From assembly GCF_034424545.1 (NCBI RefSeq), contig NZ_CP139970.1:62001-126000 (forward strand): 64,000 nucleotides of DNA, given 5' to 3'. Below, piece after piece: positions 1 to 8,333 of the stretch; the first letter of the stretch is position 1; the number at the start of each line of letters is the position of its first letter. The stretch is from Trinickia caryophylli (GTDB taxonomy: Bacteria; Pseudomonadota; Gammaproteobacteria; Burkholderiales; Burkholderiaceae). The position numbers and the translations under genes are program-made. The notes beneath the pieces are model-generated. The model did no database searches, was not told where the DNA came from, and saw only the letters and a list, made by a program, of their open reading frames with translations.

Positions 1-77
1 AGAGGCGACGCGTGAAACGCGACAGGCGGCTGACAATCGCAACGGGGCTCGCTTGTCCTGAGGTGCCGGCGCATTCT

Positions 78-93
78 AATACAGATCTGTATT
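78..93. promoter_or_regulatory. Palindromic operator candidate for the TetR regulator
   Basis: AATACAGATCTGTATT is a perfect 16-bp inverted repeat centred 55 bp before the TetR start codon. The outer TC/GA pairs extend the symmetry with one mismatched position. Its size, symmetry and place fit an autoregulatory TetR operator. The assignment is an inference from position. Confidence 0.6.
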
Positions 94-140
94 TGAGTGC
101 AAAGATGAATTTTAACGCCGGGCGATGCTACACTTGCAAC

Positions 141-749
141 ATGAAACGAGTCCGCCTTACTCGCGAGCAGAGCCGGGATCAGACGCGCGAGCGCCTGATC
201 GAGGCTGCGCGCATCACATTCCTCGAAAAGGGGTATGCCACCACGAGCGTGGAGGATATTGCCTCGGCAGCCGGCTATACGCGCGGCGCGTTCTATTCCA
301 ATTTCGAGGGCAAGCCAGAACTGCTGATCGAGGTGCTGAGGCGCGACCATGACCGGATGCAGGCCGACTTTCAAGCGATCATGGACGACGGCGGCACGCG
401 GACGGAGATGGAAGCGCGCGCGCTCGCCCATTACAGCCAGTTGTTTCGTGACGACGCCTGTTTTCCCCTCTGGGCCGAAGCGAAGTTGCTCGCGGGGCGC
501 GATGCGCAGTTCCAGGAGAGCTTCAACGCCTTTCGTCGCGAAAAGCTCAAGTGGATCGCCGCGCATATCGAGGCTTTTTTCGCGCTTACCGGCGCGCCCC
601 TCTCTATGCCGGCCGACGTTCTGGCGCTCGGCCTCGTCAGCCTGTGCGACGGCGTGCAGTCTTTCCGAATGTCCGACCCGCAGCAGGTAACGGATGATCT
701 GGCCGAATCGGTATTGGCGACCTTCTTTTCGAAGGCCATCCTGGGCTGA
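141..749 (+). CDS. TetR/AcrR-family transcriptional regulator
   Basis: This is a 202-aa one-domain regulator. Residues about 10-60 form the TetR helix-turn-helix, ending in the family-typical YTRGAFYSNFEGK stretch, and the rest is a helical ligand-binding and dimerisation domain. The reading frame is open upstream to base 12, but the ATG at 141 gives a normal TetR N-terminus and leaves a 16-bp perfect palindrome (78-93) outside the coding region. Its target is not visible: no efflux gene adjoins it on the right, and the left neighbour lies outside the window. The palindrome suggests autorepression, with any divergent target further left. The family call is firm; the ligand and the regulated gene are unknown. 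Confidence 0.9.
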   Translation: MKRVRLTREQSRDQTRERLIEAARITFLEKGYATTSVEDIASAAGYTRGAFYSNFEGKPELLIEVLRRDHDRMQADFQAIMDDGGTRTEMEARALAHYSQLFRDDACFPLWAEAKLLAGRDAQFQESFNAFRREKLKWIAAHIEAFFALTGAPLSMPADVLALGLVSLCDGVQSFRMSDPQQVTDDLAESVLATFFSKAILG

Positions 750-861
750 ACCGCGCCAATCCGAAAATTCGAAACGGCTTTTTGCCGGCCCGGTCGTATA
801 ACTGTTCTGTAGCACGACTCCACACCCCTGTGCTGGAGCGAGCGCAGTACAGGAGCGATAT

Positions 862-2274
862 ATGACCAAAGGGTCTATGGGCGTAGCCGTACGATATCCA
901 GCCAACGAATTCATTCTGCGGGAGAACGCAAAACGCCTGGTCAACGCGGGCGTCGAGGCGCAGAGACTGAAACGGGACAACCCCTATCTGCAGGAGACGC
1001 TCAGAAGGCTGGAGCAGATCCAGGCGGAAGCGCGTCAGACGATGAGCGAGGTGAGCGCGCACAATGAGCGCAGGCTGGCCGCGCTGCACGGAGCGACAAG
1101 AAAAAACGACAGGCGACTCCTTGACCAGATGCATCAGCTGCTTCCCAGGATCGAGCAGCGGACCCGGTACAGGGCCGAGGCGCCAAGCCACAAGGAAAGC
1201 AGACAACTTGTCCTGGCCACGCGGGAAGCCATTGCGCGAGAGGAGGCGATAGAGCAGCATGCAAAGGACCTGCCTGACTCGCTTGCGGCTGTGGTCCGGC
1301 CAAGCCCGGGCGGCGTGGCCTCGAGGCTGGACTGCTCGTCGCGAGGAGGCGCGGGCAGTTTCAGCTTGATTGGCTCGTCGGCTTTCGAGAAAGCGGCTGA
1401 AATCCAAAGTACTGCGGATCTCAACACGACGCGCGCCCTCGATCAGCGCTACTTCAAAACGGATTTCGTGGCGACGGCCGAGTCCCTGGCGCTCCCCTAT
1501 ATCGAAGCGGTCCTCGCCACCCTGCACGAGAACGTTGCAACGCAATTCCTCGATAAACTCGGTGCCGGCGAACTCGGTAGGGAGGTGGCCGACGGTCTCG
1601 AGCGCCTGCGCGAGGGCGTGGGCGCATCGATCACGCTCGCCAGGAATATCCCGCTCGCAGGCGCCGTGACGGACGCGCTGAATGTGACCGTTCCCGACGC
1701 TGCGGTGACGGTGCTCCAGGATTTCGCCCATCCGGCAAAGATGGCGCTCGACGCCGTTGTCGCCCACCTTCCGGCGCACGGTCTGTTTGCCGCCGCAGCC
1801 AGTGTGCAAAGCCTCGCGATGCCCGTGACGAAGCTGATTCAGCCGCTCGCGTCACTGGCCGCGCTGCTGAGCAGATATCCGCAGATCGATGCGATGCATG
1901 CGCTTAGTCAACGCCTTCGCGCCGGCGGAGCCTGCCGTGATGCGGCTTTTCAGATCGTCGACAAATGGGAGAACGGCCTCGTCGACAAGATCGGCGCGGG
2001 CAACCCGCTGTCAGCGTTCATCACGGCGATGAAAAGCGTTTGCGGCGAAAAGCCGGGCGACCGAACGGAGGGCCCTGCGCAACTGTTGTGGACTGCCGCG
2101 CAAAGCTCGCCGACAGGCAAAAGCGCAGACCGTGACGAGGCGCTGCTCGTGCTGGCCACGCTTTTCGGCGGCGGCAACGCGGCGAGCGGAGTCGACGAAG
2201 CCGTTGCCGCCGCCGTCTCGGACCAGGCATCGGGCATCGCGGCGATCGATCGCAGAATCGAGCGCTTGCTCTGA
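862..2274 (+). CDS. Unrecognised 470-aa protein with N-terminal coiled coil
   Basis: I do not recognise a family. Residues about 18-130 are rich in Arg, Glu, Gln and Leu with heptad-like spacing, suggesting a coiled coil. The middle (about 200-350) is Ala/Leu/Val-rich with amphipathic to mildly hydrophobic segments but no clear transmembrane helix. The C-terminus again looks helical. There is no signal peptide. An AGGAG-type ribosome site lies just before the ATG at 862. It stands alone: TetR upstream and a convergent small gene downstream. The composition (helical, soluble, few aromatics, no catalytic motif) is compatible with a secreted effector or a structural protein, but nothing in the sequence decides. 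Codon use resembles its neighbours. Confidence 0.75.
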   Translation: MTKGSMGVAVRYPANEFILRENAKRLVNAGVEAQRLKRDNPYLQETLRRLEQIQAEARQTMSEVSAHNERRLAALHGATRKNDRRLLDQMHQLLPRIEQRTRYRAEAPSHKESRQLVLATREAIAREEAIEQHAKDLPDSLAAVVRPSPGGVASRLDCSSRGGAGSFSLIGSSAFEKAAEIQSTADLNTTRALDQRYFKTDFVATAESLALPYIEAVLATLHENVATQFLDKLGAGELGREVADGLERLREGVGASITLARNIPLAGAVTDALNVTVPDAAVTVLQDFAHPAKMALDAVVAHLPAHGLFAAAASVQSLAMPVTKLIQPLASLAALLSRYPQIDAMHALSQRLRAGGACRDAAFQIVDKWENGLVDKIGAGNPLSAFITAMKSVCGEKPGDRTEGPAQLLWTAAQSSPTGKSADRDEALLVLATLFGGGNAASGVDEAVAAAVSDQASGIAAIDRRIERLL

Positions 2275-2327
2275 CCACGGGCCCGCAGGCTGCCTTCCGG
2301 CGTGCCGCAGGTCGGGCCGTGCGGCGC

Positions 2328-2558
2328 TCAGGACGAAACCCCCGGCCCGTAATTGGCGCTGATCAACCGGCCGGCGGATGCGGCATCCGCGTAATCCTGC
2401 TCCGGCAATCCGTCGAGGATCGCCAGCAGTTCATTGCTCGCGCCGGCGTCGCGAGCGACGCGCACGATCTCGTCCTTGTTCGCGGGGTAATCGACTGCCC
2501 GCAGGACGTCGGCAATCTGAAGGTCGATCGGCTCGCCGGGGATTTCGGATGTCGTCAT
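2328..2558 (-). CDS. DUF2795-type small protein
   Basis: A 76-aa protein that fits the DUF2795 pattern: an N-terminal helix, then VDYPANKDEIVRVARDAGAS and a downstream LDGLPEQDYADA stretch. In this family the YPA-x-K-x-E and LP-x-x-x-Y elements are the conserved marks. Members are small helical proteins of unknown function, frequent in actinobacteria and Burkholderiaceae. The gene ends close to the convergent 470-aa gene and is the first of three minus-strand genes read leftward. No regulatory signal is evident. Confidence 0.75.
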   Translation of the reverse strand: MTTSEIPGEPIDLQIADVLRAVDYPANKDEIVRVARDAGASNELLAILDGLPEQDYADAASAGRLISANYGPGVSS

Positions 2559-2616
2559 GGTCTGAGTTCCAGTTCTTGTGTCGATGGGCGCCGCGCGCGG
2601 GTGTCGTCACGTGTCG

Positions 2617-2865
2617 TCATGTCTTGGCCCGCGGCGCGCGAGCCGTGAAGCGGCCGGCGAGTCCGTGTGCCTTCGGCAGTTCGATACGCATCCAATGCTC
2701 GTGCTCGGCGCTTACACCAGCGGGCGCGCCCGGGACCGGCGCGGCTACAGGCGCCGCGTTGAAGGCGGCGCGGCCGACCAGCCCGTCGAGCGCCGTGGTA
2801 TGGTTGGACGGGGCGAATGGCGATGCGGCGAGCAGTGCTATGGCCGTTAGTGTCGAGACTTTCAT
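2617..2865 (-). CDS. Small secreted protein of unknown function
   Basis: An 82-aa protein starting MKVSTLTAIALLAASPFAPS, a short hydrophobic signal sequence. The mature part is Ala/Pro-rich with a C-terminal EHWMRIELPKAHGLAGRF stretch. I chose the ATG at 2865 because a strong GAAGGAGGTC ribosome site sits 5-6 bases before it. The open frame runs further upstream without such a site. No family recognised. It lies between the DUF2795 gene and the Ntn-hydrolase gene, all on the minus strand. Confidence 0.6.
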   Translation of the reverse strand: MKVSTLTAIALLAASPFAPSNHTTALDGLVGRAAFNAAPVAAPVPGAPAGVSAEHEHWMRIELPKAHGLAGRFTARAPRAKT

Positions 2866-2961
2866 TGCCCGACCTCCTTCTCGAATCCGCGCCAGACCGA
2901 AAACCGTCGGCCAACGTGGCAGGCAAGACGATGCATAACGCATGCCTGCGGCAGCGGGGCG

Positions 2962-4299
2962 CTAGCGCAGCACCTCGAAGCGCGTCCACGGCCACGATGG
3001 CCGATCGCGCATGTAACCGTTGAGCCAATTCCACTGCGGATGGCGTTTCATGAATGCCTGCGCGTCGAACGGGCGCCCGCACGGATGCCCCCAACGTGCC
3101 CAGAACGCGAGCTCGCGCGCCATCTCGCTGTCGACGACCTTGCCGTCGTTCGCGCCCCACGGATTGAATGGCCCGAGATCGGAGCCGCCGAAACGGGCAT
3201 CGTCGAGTTCCAGGTGCCCGCAGATCGTGCGCGAGCAGGGGTTGTCGGCCCGATCGAGATAGACGTCGTGATGGTCGGCGATCATTTCCTTCGCGAGTTC
3301 GACGTCGATCTTGCCGCGATGCATCTGCTCGAGCTGCATGAAGCGAAGGCGGCGCGCACCGTTCTTGCGTACGTCGGTGTAGTCTTCGCCCTCGTCCGCG
3401 CATTCCTGGTTGCGGATCTTCAGGTCTGTTGCCGTGTTGTAGCCGCTGTAAAAACCGTCTTTTGTGCTTTCGAAGCCGGAGTAATGGAGCCCCAGCTCAT
3501 AGCGCGCGATTTCACCCGTCTTCGCGTCGCCAAGCAGCCAACTGTTGGCGTAGCCGCCGTTGTTGCTTCGCGCGAACATTTCGCACCATTCCCCGATCGA
3601 ATTGGCATATTGCGTCGCCCTGCGCGAGCGGTAGAACTCCGGCGCGCCGGATGGCTGATAGCCGGCGAAGTTCGAGATCGTCGTCTCCGTCACCATCAGT
3701 CCAGCCGAGGTCAGCCAGAAGTCCGTGAGGCTCGAAATGCAACCCGGCAGACCTTGCATCAGGATCCGGTGGCCGGTGTCGGGCACGATGTCGAATACCA
3801 CATTGAACGCATCGCCCGCCGCGTAGCGATCCCACGAGTTGTGGGCCATGACGATGCGCCCACCCCGGGTGGCGCTGCCGGTTGCGATGAACGCGCTGCA
3901 GTGATGTCCGCGCCGGCCTCGCCACAGCTTGCCGCCGAGCCGTGGGTCGCGCGCGGCAACCTGCGTCGGCCACCAGCTTTGCAGGAGGTCCATATATCCG
4001 TTCCATGCCAGTACCTCGGCGAACGGGACTTTCGCGCCGTCGGCAATGCCCTGGATCTCGTCCGCGAACTCGGTGTCGAGCTGCCGGGAGAACTGCTCGA
4101 GCGCGGCGCGCGTGAACGTTTCGAACTCCTCGCCCGTGTCCCAGCGCGCCAGATACCTGGCGGTGCGGATCGCGTTCTGGATCTCGGTTGCCAGCAGCTT
4201 GCCGTGCTGCTCCCCGCGGTCGTACGGCTCGCCTTCGATGTGGACGAAAATCCAACCCGCGTGGTCACGGCGCACGGCATCGAGGGACGGTTCGCTCAT
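2962..4299 (-). CDS. Phospholipase B-like / C45-type Ntn hydrolase
   Basis: A 445-aa protein of the N-terminal-nucleophile hydrolase fold related to phospholipase B-like proteins and C45 acyltransferases. The key block is HHCSAFIAT, where Cys-134 would become the N-terminal nucleophile after self-cleavage. It is followed by GGRIVMAHNSWDRY and, further on, LTSAGLMVTETTISNF, both typical of the phospholipase B-like family. A later ANSWLLGDAKTGEIARYELG stretch fits the same fold. Substrate is unknown; lipid amide or ester hydrolysis is the family expectation. No signal peptide is visible from the ATG at 4299, which has GGAG just upstream. The frame stays open to 5268, but that extra part is antisense to the chloride-channel gene. 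An octamer tandem repeat lies directly upstream of the ribosome site. Confidence 0.75.
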   Translation of the reverse strand: MSEPSLDAVRRDHAGWIFVHIEGEPYDRGEQHGKLLATEIQNAIRTARYLARWDTGEEFETFTRAALEQFSRQLDTEFADEIQGIADGAKVPFAEVLAWNGYMDLLQSWWPTQVAARDPRLGGKLWRGRRGHHCSAFIATGSATRGGRIVMAHNSWDRYAAGDAFNVVFDIVPDTGHRILMQGLPGCISSLTDFWLTSAGLMVTETTISNFAGYQPSGAPEFYRSRRATQYANSIGEWCEMFARSNNGGYANSWLLGDAKTGEIARYELGLHYSGFESTKDGFYSGYNTATDLKIRNQECADEGEDYTDVRKNGARRLRFMQLEQMHRGKIDVELAKEMIADHHDVYLDRADNPCSRTICGHLELDDARFGGSDLGPFNPWGANDGKVVDSEMARELAFWARWGHPCGRPFDAQAFMKRHPQWNWLNGYMRDRPSWPWTRFEVLR

Positions 4300-4312
4300 C
4301 TTCGCTCCGAAT

Positions 4313-4336
4313 TCGACGAATCGACGAATCAACGAA
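4313..4336. repeat. Three-copy octamer tandem repeat in a gene leader
   Basis: The octamer TCGACGAA occurs twice in a row, followed by a one-mismatch third copy TCAACGAA. On the minus strand it lies directly upstream of the ribosome site of the Ntn-hydrolase gene. Copy-number change here would alter the spacing between promoter and gene. Confidence 0.8.
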
Positions 4337-4463
4337 TCGGCCGGGAGCACGCTTCGCCTGCCGTTTCTTGACGGCCGGCCGGCGAGGCCTCGCAGCCTCG
4401 TTTCATTGTAGAAAAATTGCCGGGCTTTGCCATCGGCCGGGACGTGCGTTCGGACGCGAACGC

Positions 4464-6197
4464 CTACACTGCGGGATTCATCCGACGGTAGGCATCGAGC
4501 AGCGCGGTCTTGTAGACGGCCCCCACGAGCTTCGGCTCGCGAACGCTCGCGATGACCGGCAGCCGTTCGCCCTGAAACACCAGGAAGTGCTGCAGCGCGA
4601 CGCTGATCGGCATGTCCGGCGTGAGCGTGGCGAACTCGGGCTGGAGATAGTCCGCCGCAGTGCGCGACGAGGTGTCGCGCTTGTCGAGCAGATCGGACGT
4701 GATGTCCTTCAGCGCGACGACGCCGCAAAAACGGCCGCTCTCGTCGGTGACGTACAGGTACTTCACCGGGTATTCGAGGAAGAGGCGCGTCATTTCCTGC
4801 ACGGGCGCGTTGAGCGGCACGATCGTGTTGGCCGGCTTGATGAGCTCGCGCATCTGTGTGGCGCGCAGGCGCATGCGCTCTTCCTCGTCCGCGAGGCGGC
4901 GCAGCGTGATTTCGTACATCGAGGTCTTGCCGATCGCGCGCGCGACGAAGTAGGCGACGACACACGACAGCATCAGCGGCAGAACCACCTGATAGCTGAG
5001 CGTCATCTCGAAGATCATGAGGATGGCCATCAGCGGCGCCTGCGTGGCGCCCGCAAGGAAGGCACCCATGCCGACCATCGCGTAGGCGAACGCGCCCGAC
5101 GTACCGTGCGGCCAGAGGGCGTGCGCGGCGAGGCCGATCAGCGAGCCGAGCGTCGCGCCAACAAAGAGCGTTGGAGTGAATACACCGCCGACGGCCCCCG
5201 AGCCGACTGTCGCCGCCGTGGCGACGAGCTTGGCGAGCAGCACGACGACGAGTGCCTGCCAAGTCCATGGCGAGTGGAGAATCGAGTTGACGACGCTATA
5301 GCCGTTGCCCCATACCTCCGGCACCCGCACGGAGACGATGCCCACGATCAGCCCACCCGCCGCGAGGCGCAGCGGCAGCGGCAAGGGCAACTGCTTGAAA
5401 TGCCGCCGCGCGAGCTCGATGATGCGCAGGAACTGCGGCGCGGCGGCTCCGCAGAGCAGGCCAAGGGCAACGAAAAGCAGAATCTCGAGCCCGGCAATCG
5501 CTGGGAATTCGGGCATTTCGTACGGCGGCCGGTACCCGGCGAACTCGCGCATCGTGATGTTGGCGACGACCGAGGCGACTACCACAGGGCCGAAATGGTC
5601 CATCGCGATCGAGCCGAGCACGATCTCGGTCACGAAAAACGCCCCGGCGATCGGTGCGTTGTAAGCCGACGTGATGCCCGCCGCGGCGCCGCAGGCCACG
5701 AGCAGCCTCAGCCGCGGCGGATCGAAATGCACGAGCCGGCCGATGACCGAGCCGGCCAGCGCGGCGAGCTGGACCATGGGCCCCTCGCGGCCGATCGATC
5801 CGCCGAAGCCGATCGTGAAAAGCGACGACACCGAGCGCCATGCGCTTTGCCAGACGGGCACCACGCCGTCGCCGATGGCGATCGCTTCCATATAGTCGGT
5901 GTTCGAGCGCTTGTCGGCACGGCGCTCGGCCACGAGCAGCAGCGCGCCGGCGATCAGGCCGCCCAGAGCCGGCAGCCAGATGCGCACGCTCCAGGGCAAT
6001 TGCCGCGCCATCTCGACGAAACTGCCGGCATGGCCGGTGAAGATCCACTGGAAGAACTCGATGCAGCGCCGAAACGCAACCGTGGCGAATGCCCCGAGCA
6101 CGCCCGTGACGACGGCCCATAGCAGCATCGTATGGGCTTCCGAGAGGCGGAAGACGCGCTGGGCGCGGGTACGCAGGCGAAGAAGGAACGAAAGCAC
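4464..6197 (-). CDS. clcB: CLC-family chloride channel/antiporter with C-terminal CBS domains
   Basis: A 577-aa membrane protein of the CLC family. The gating-glutamate motif GREGP is at 136-140 (Glu-138), and GGVFTP, the other chloride-filter motif, is at 337-342. The classical GSGIP motif is not recognisable. At the place of the proton-transfer glutamate of E. coli ClcA the sequence reads FFVTEIVLG, with Ile-192 where the second Glu of ClcA's EE pair would be, so proton coupling may differ. Residues about 440-577 form a CBS pair, a regulatory nucleotide-binding module. The closest E. coli type is ClcB rather than ClcA. It may support acid resistance or anion balance. The gene stands alone between the Ntn hydrolase and a GST gene. 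Confidence 0.88.
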   Translation of the reverse strand: MLSFLLRLRTRAQRVFRLSEAHTMLLWAVVTGVLGAFATVAFRRCIEFFQWIFTGHAGSFVEMARQLPWSVRIWLPALGGLIAGALLLVAERRADKRSNTDYMEAIAIGDGVVPVWQSAWRSVSSLFTIGFGGSIGREGPMVQLAALAGSVIGRLVHFDPPRLRLLVACGAAAGITSAYNAPIAGAFFVTEIVLGSIAMDHFGPVVVASVVANITMREFAGYRPPYEMPEFPAIAGLEILLFVALGLLCGAAAPQFLRIIELARRHFKQLPLPLPLRLAAGGLIVGIVSVRVPEVWGNGYSVVNSILHSPWTWQALVVVLLAKLVATAATVGSGAVGGVFTPTLFVGATLGSLIGLAAHALWPHGTSGAFAYAMVGMGAFLAGATQAPLMAILMIFEMTLSYQVVLPLMLSCVVAYFVARAIGKTSMYEITLRRLADEEERMRLRATQMRELIKPANTIVPLNAPVQEMTRLFLEYPVKYLYVTDESGRFCGVVALKDITSDLLDKRDTSSRTAADYLQPEFATLTPDMPISVALQHFLVFQGERLPVIASVREPKLVGAVYKTALLDAYRRMNPAV

Positions 6198-6320
6198 GGG
6201 AGCGTCGGCAGTCTGAATGTGTGCGCAAGGATAGCATCGAGGCTTCGCGCACAGGCACGTTTGCGGCGCGCAGCCGCCGGTTCCCGTGGGTTGGGGTTGA
6301 TGTGTTCGCCGTTCCGTTCG

Positions 6321-7049
6321 TCACGTGGACTGGTCGAGTTCCGGATAGTGACGGAAGATGCCGGTCTCGTTGAAGGGCAGCCGCCGCTCCGATGCGAGAT
6401 ACGCCGCGATGTTCGGTCGGGCCGCGACGGCTTCGCGCAGCGCGGTGAGCCGCGGATAGCGCGTGGCGAATCGTTTCATCGCACGCGGAAATGCGTAATA
6501 GAGGCCTTCGATCAACTGGAACGCAGAAAGGTCGACATAGGTCAGCGTATTGCCGACGAGGTGTGCGTCGCCTTGCGGGTTTTGCGCCAGCACGCGCTCG
6601 AAGTAGCGCATGAACGTGGGGAGGCGGTGCTCGAGAAAGTCGGACGCGCGTGCTTTCGCGGCGTCCTTCTGGTCTTCGTAAAACAGGCCGCTCGCAATGG
6701 GGTGATGCGTGTCGTGGACTTCGGTGACGACGTCGGCGATCGTCAATTGCAGCCCGTGCACGACATAGCGCAGATCATTGTCGGGCGCCAGCGCGAGCTT
6801 TTGCCCGAGATACAGCAGAATGTTGGCGGTTTGCGGCACGATGAGCTGGCCGTCCTTGAGAAACGGCGGGGCGAACGGGAGGTGCGGCTCGCTCCTGCTG
6901 TTCATGATCGCGAGCATGGCGCTTTCGCCGAGACCGTCCGCGTGAACGCGCGCCACGTCGACGTACGGCGCCTGCGCCTCTTCCAGCGCGAGCCGCACGA
7001 ATTCGCCGCGGCCCTGCAGGCCGTTCCAGTAATAGAGTTCGTAAGCCAT
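6321..7049 (-). CDS. Glutathione S-transferase family protein
   Basis: A 242-aa protein with an N-terminal thioredoxin-like domain (LYYWNGLQGRGEFVRLALEE, about residues 4-24) and a helical C-terminal domain. The VPQTANILLYLG stretch corresponds to the glutathione-binding SNAIL/TRAIL region, with Gln-Thr in place of the usual Glu-Ser. The N-terminal Tyr pair near residues 6-7 could serve catalysis as in sigma or alpha-like GSTs. The start at 7049 has GGAGGG upstream; an ATG 12 codons earlier has none. Its role is probably detoxification, substrate unknown. It is separated by about 100 bp from the yeiH gene read in the same direction. Confidence 0.85.
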   Translation of the reverse strand: MAYELYYWNGLQGRGEFVRLALEEAQAPYVDVARVHADGLGESAMLAIMNSRSEPHLPFAPPFLKDGQLIVPQTANILLYLGQKLALAPDNDLRYVVHGLQLTIADVVTEVHDTHHPIASGLFYEDQKDAAKARASDFLEHRLPTFMRYFERVLAQNPQGDAHLVGNTLTYVDLSAFQLIEGLYYAFPRAMKRFATRYPRLTALREAVAARPNIAAYLASERRLPFNETGIFRHYPELDQST

Positions 7050-7147
7050 CGATCTTCCCTCCGAAGCGAATGGAATGCGAAGCATGCGAAAGCGGCGCGT
7101 GAGCGCCGCCTGTCTATGATCCCTCGCTTCGCGCATTCGTTCAGCGC

Positions 7148-8221
7148 TCAGCCGAAAAGGCGTTCGACGCCCCATGTGATCGCGAGCCCGCCGATGCTCA
7201 GCCAGACGTAGAGCACGAGGCCCGTGGCGAGCGCGCGCGGTCCTGCCTTGCGCACCTGCGAGATGTGCGTTTCGATGCCGAGCGCTGTCATCGCCATCGT
7301 CAGCACGAACGTGTCGAGCGCGTTGATCGTCGTGGTTGCTTCGGTGGGCAGTACATGCAGGGAGTTGACGAGCACGCAGCCGAGAAAACCGAGCGCGAAC
7401 CACGGTACGGCGAGCTTGCGCGGTGCATGTCCGCTCGCTCCGGTGGGCGCCGCGCTGCGGGCGAGCCATGCACCCACGACGAGTAATACGGGGACGAGCA
7501 GCATGACGCGCGTCATTTTGACGATCGTGGCGACGTGCGTGGCCTCGGCGCCGACGTTGCTGGCCGCGCCGACCACCTGGGCCACCTCGTGGATGGTGCC
7601 GCCGAAAAAGAGACCGACGCCGAGCGTGTCGAGCCGCAGCCAGCCGGCGTGATAGGCGAACGGATAGAGAAACATCGAAAGCGTGCCGAAGAGCACGACG
7701 CTGCCGACCGCGACGGCGCTTTTTTCGGGCTTCGAGCGCAACGTCGACTCGAACGCGAGAACGGCTGCCGCGCCGCAGATCGCGCTTCCAGCCGCCGTGA
7801 GCATCGCGGTGTCGCGATCGAGCTTGAATATCTTCGTGCCCACCCACATTCCGACCGCAAGCGTCGTCACGACGACGAGGACCGAGACGGCAAGCCCCGC
7901 CGGCCCGACCTGGGCGATTTCCTGCAAGCTGACGCGCAGACCGAAAAACGCGACCGCGAGCCGCAGAAGCTGCCGTGCCGAGAAGTTGATGCCGGCACTC
8001 CATGGCGCCGGCATGCCCGCGCGCAGCGTATTGCCATAAAGTGCGCCGCCCACGATGCCGACGATGAGCGGGCTCACGCCGAGACCCGCGATGGCCGGCA
8101 CCGAGGCGATGCGGGTAACGGCTGCGGCGAACAGTGCAACGAAGAGGATCCCGTTCAACCGGCCACGCGAGAGCGCGGCCGGCGACGGCGCATGAGCAGC
8201 GACAGCGGGAGAGTGCGACAT
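7148..8221 (-). CDS. yeiH: YeiH/UPF0324-family putative sulfate exporter
   Basis: A 357-aa inner-membrane protein with about ten hydrophobic segments. Family-typical stretches include FFGLRVSLQEIAQVG, AAGSAICGAAAVLAFES and FFGGTIHEVAQVVGA, the last being the strongest UPF0324 mark. The family is annotated as sulfate or sulfonate-related exporters and is linked to cysteine, taurine or sulfite stress. The ATG at 8221 has AAAGGT upstream; an ATG five codons earlier is also possible. It is divergent from a LysR gene, as yeiH and yeiE are in E. coli. Regulation by that LysR protein is likely. Confidence 0.88.
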   Translation of the reverse strand: MSHSPAVAAHAPSPAALSRGRLNGILFVALFAAAVTRIASVPAIAGLGVSPLIVGIVGGALYGNTLRAGMPAPWSAGINFSARQLLRLAVAFFGLRVSLQEIAQVGPAGLAVSVLVVVTTLAVGMWVGTKIFKLDRDTAMLTAAGSAICGAAAVLAFESTLRSKPEKSAVAVGSVVLFGTLSMFLYPFAYHAGWLRLDTLGVGLFFGGTIHEVAQVVGAASNVGAEATHVATIVKMTRVMLLVPVLLVVGAWLARSAAPTGASGHAPRKLAVPWFALGFLGCVLVNSLHVLPTEATTTINALDTFVLTMAMTALGIETHISQVRKAGPRALATGLVLYVWLSIGGLAITWGVERLFG

Positions 8222-8304
8222 GAAGTGACCTTTCAAAAGGAACGCGAACAGGGCTTATGCTAGTTCGAAGCTATGCATATGAAAAATTGTCATTAGTGAG
8301 CTAA

Positions 8305-8325
8305 ACTATCGGCTAAGCTGATAGT
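8305..8325. promoter_or_regulatory. LysR-type operator between yeiH and its regulator
   Basis: ACTATCGGCTAAGCTGATAGT is an almost perfect 21-bp palindrome (one mismatched pair around the centre base). It ends 8 bp before the LysR gene's ATG. It contains the T-N11-A layout expected of LysR-family sites and is placed for autorepression and divergent control of yeiH. Confidence 0.7.
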
Positions 8326-8333
8326 TGTGCGCC

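Noticed and set aside
12..140. N-terminal extension of the TetR gene
   Set aside because: No coding character and no ribosome site; it would bury the 16-bp palindrome and give a TetR protein with an odd N-terminus.
4300..5268. Long upstream extension of the Ntn-hydrolase frame
   Set aside because: It is antisense to the chloride-channel gene and Arg/Ala-rich, as expected of a shadow frame.
4188..6122. 644-codon plus-strand frame
   Set aside because: It overlaps the CLC gene in antisense. Its composition is typical of high-GC shadow frames.
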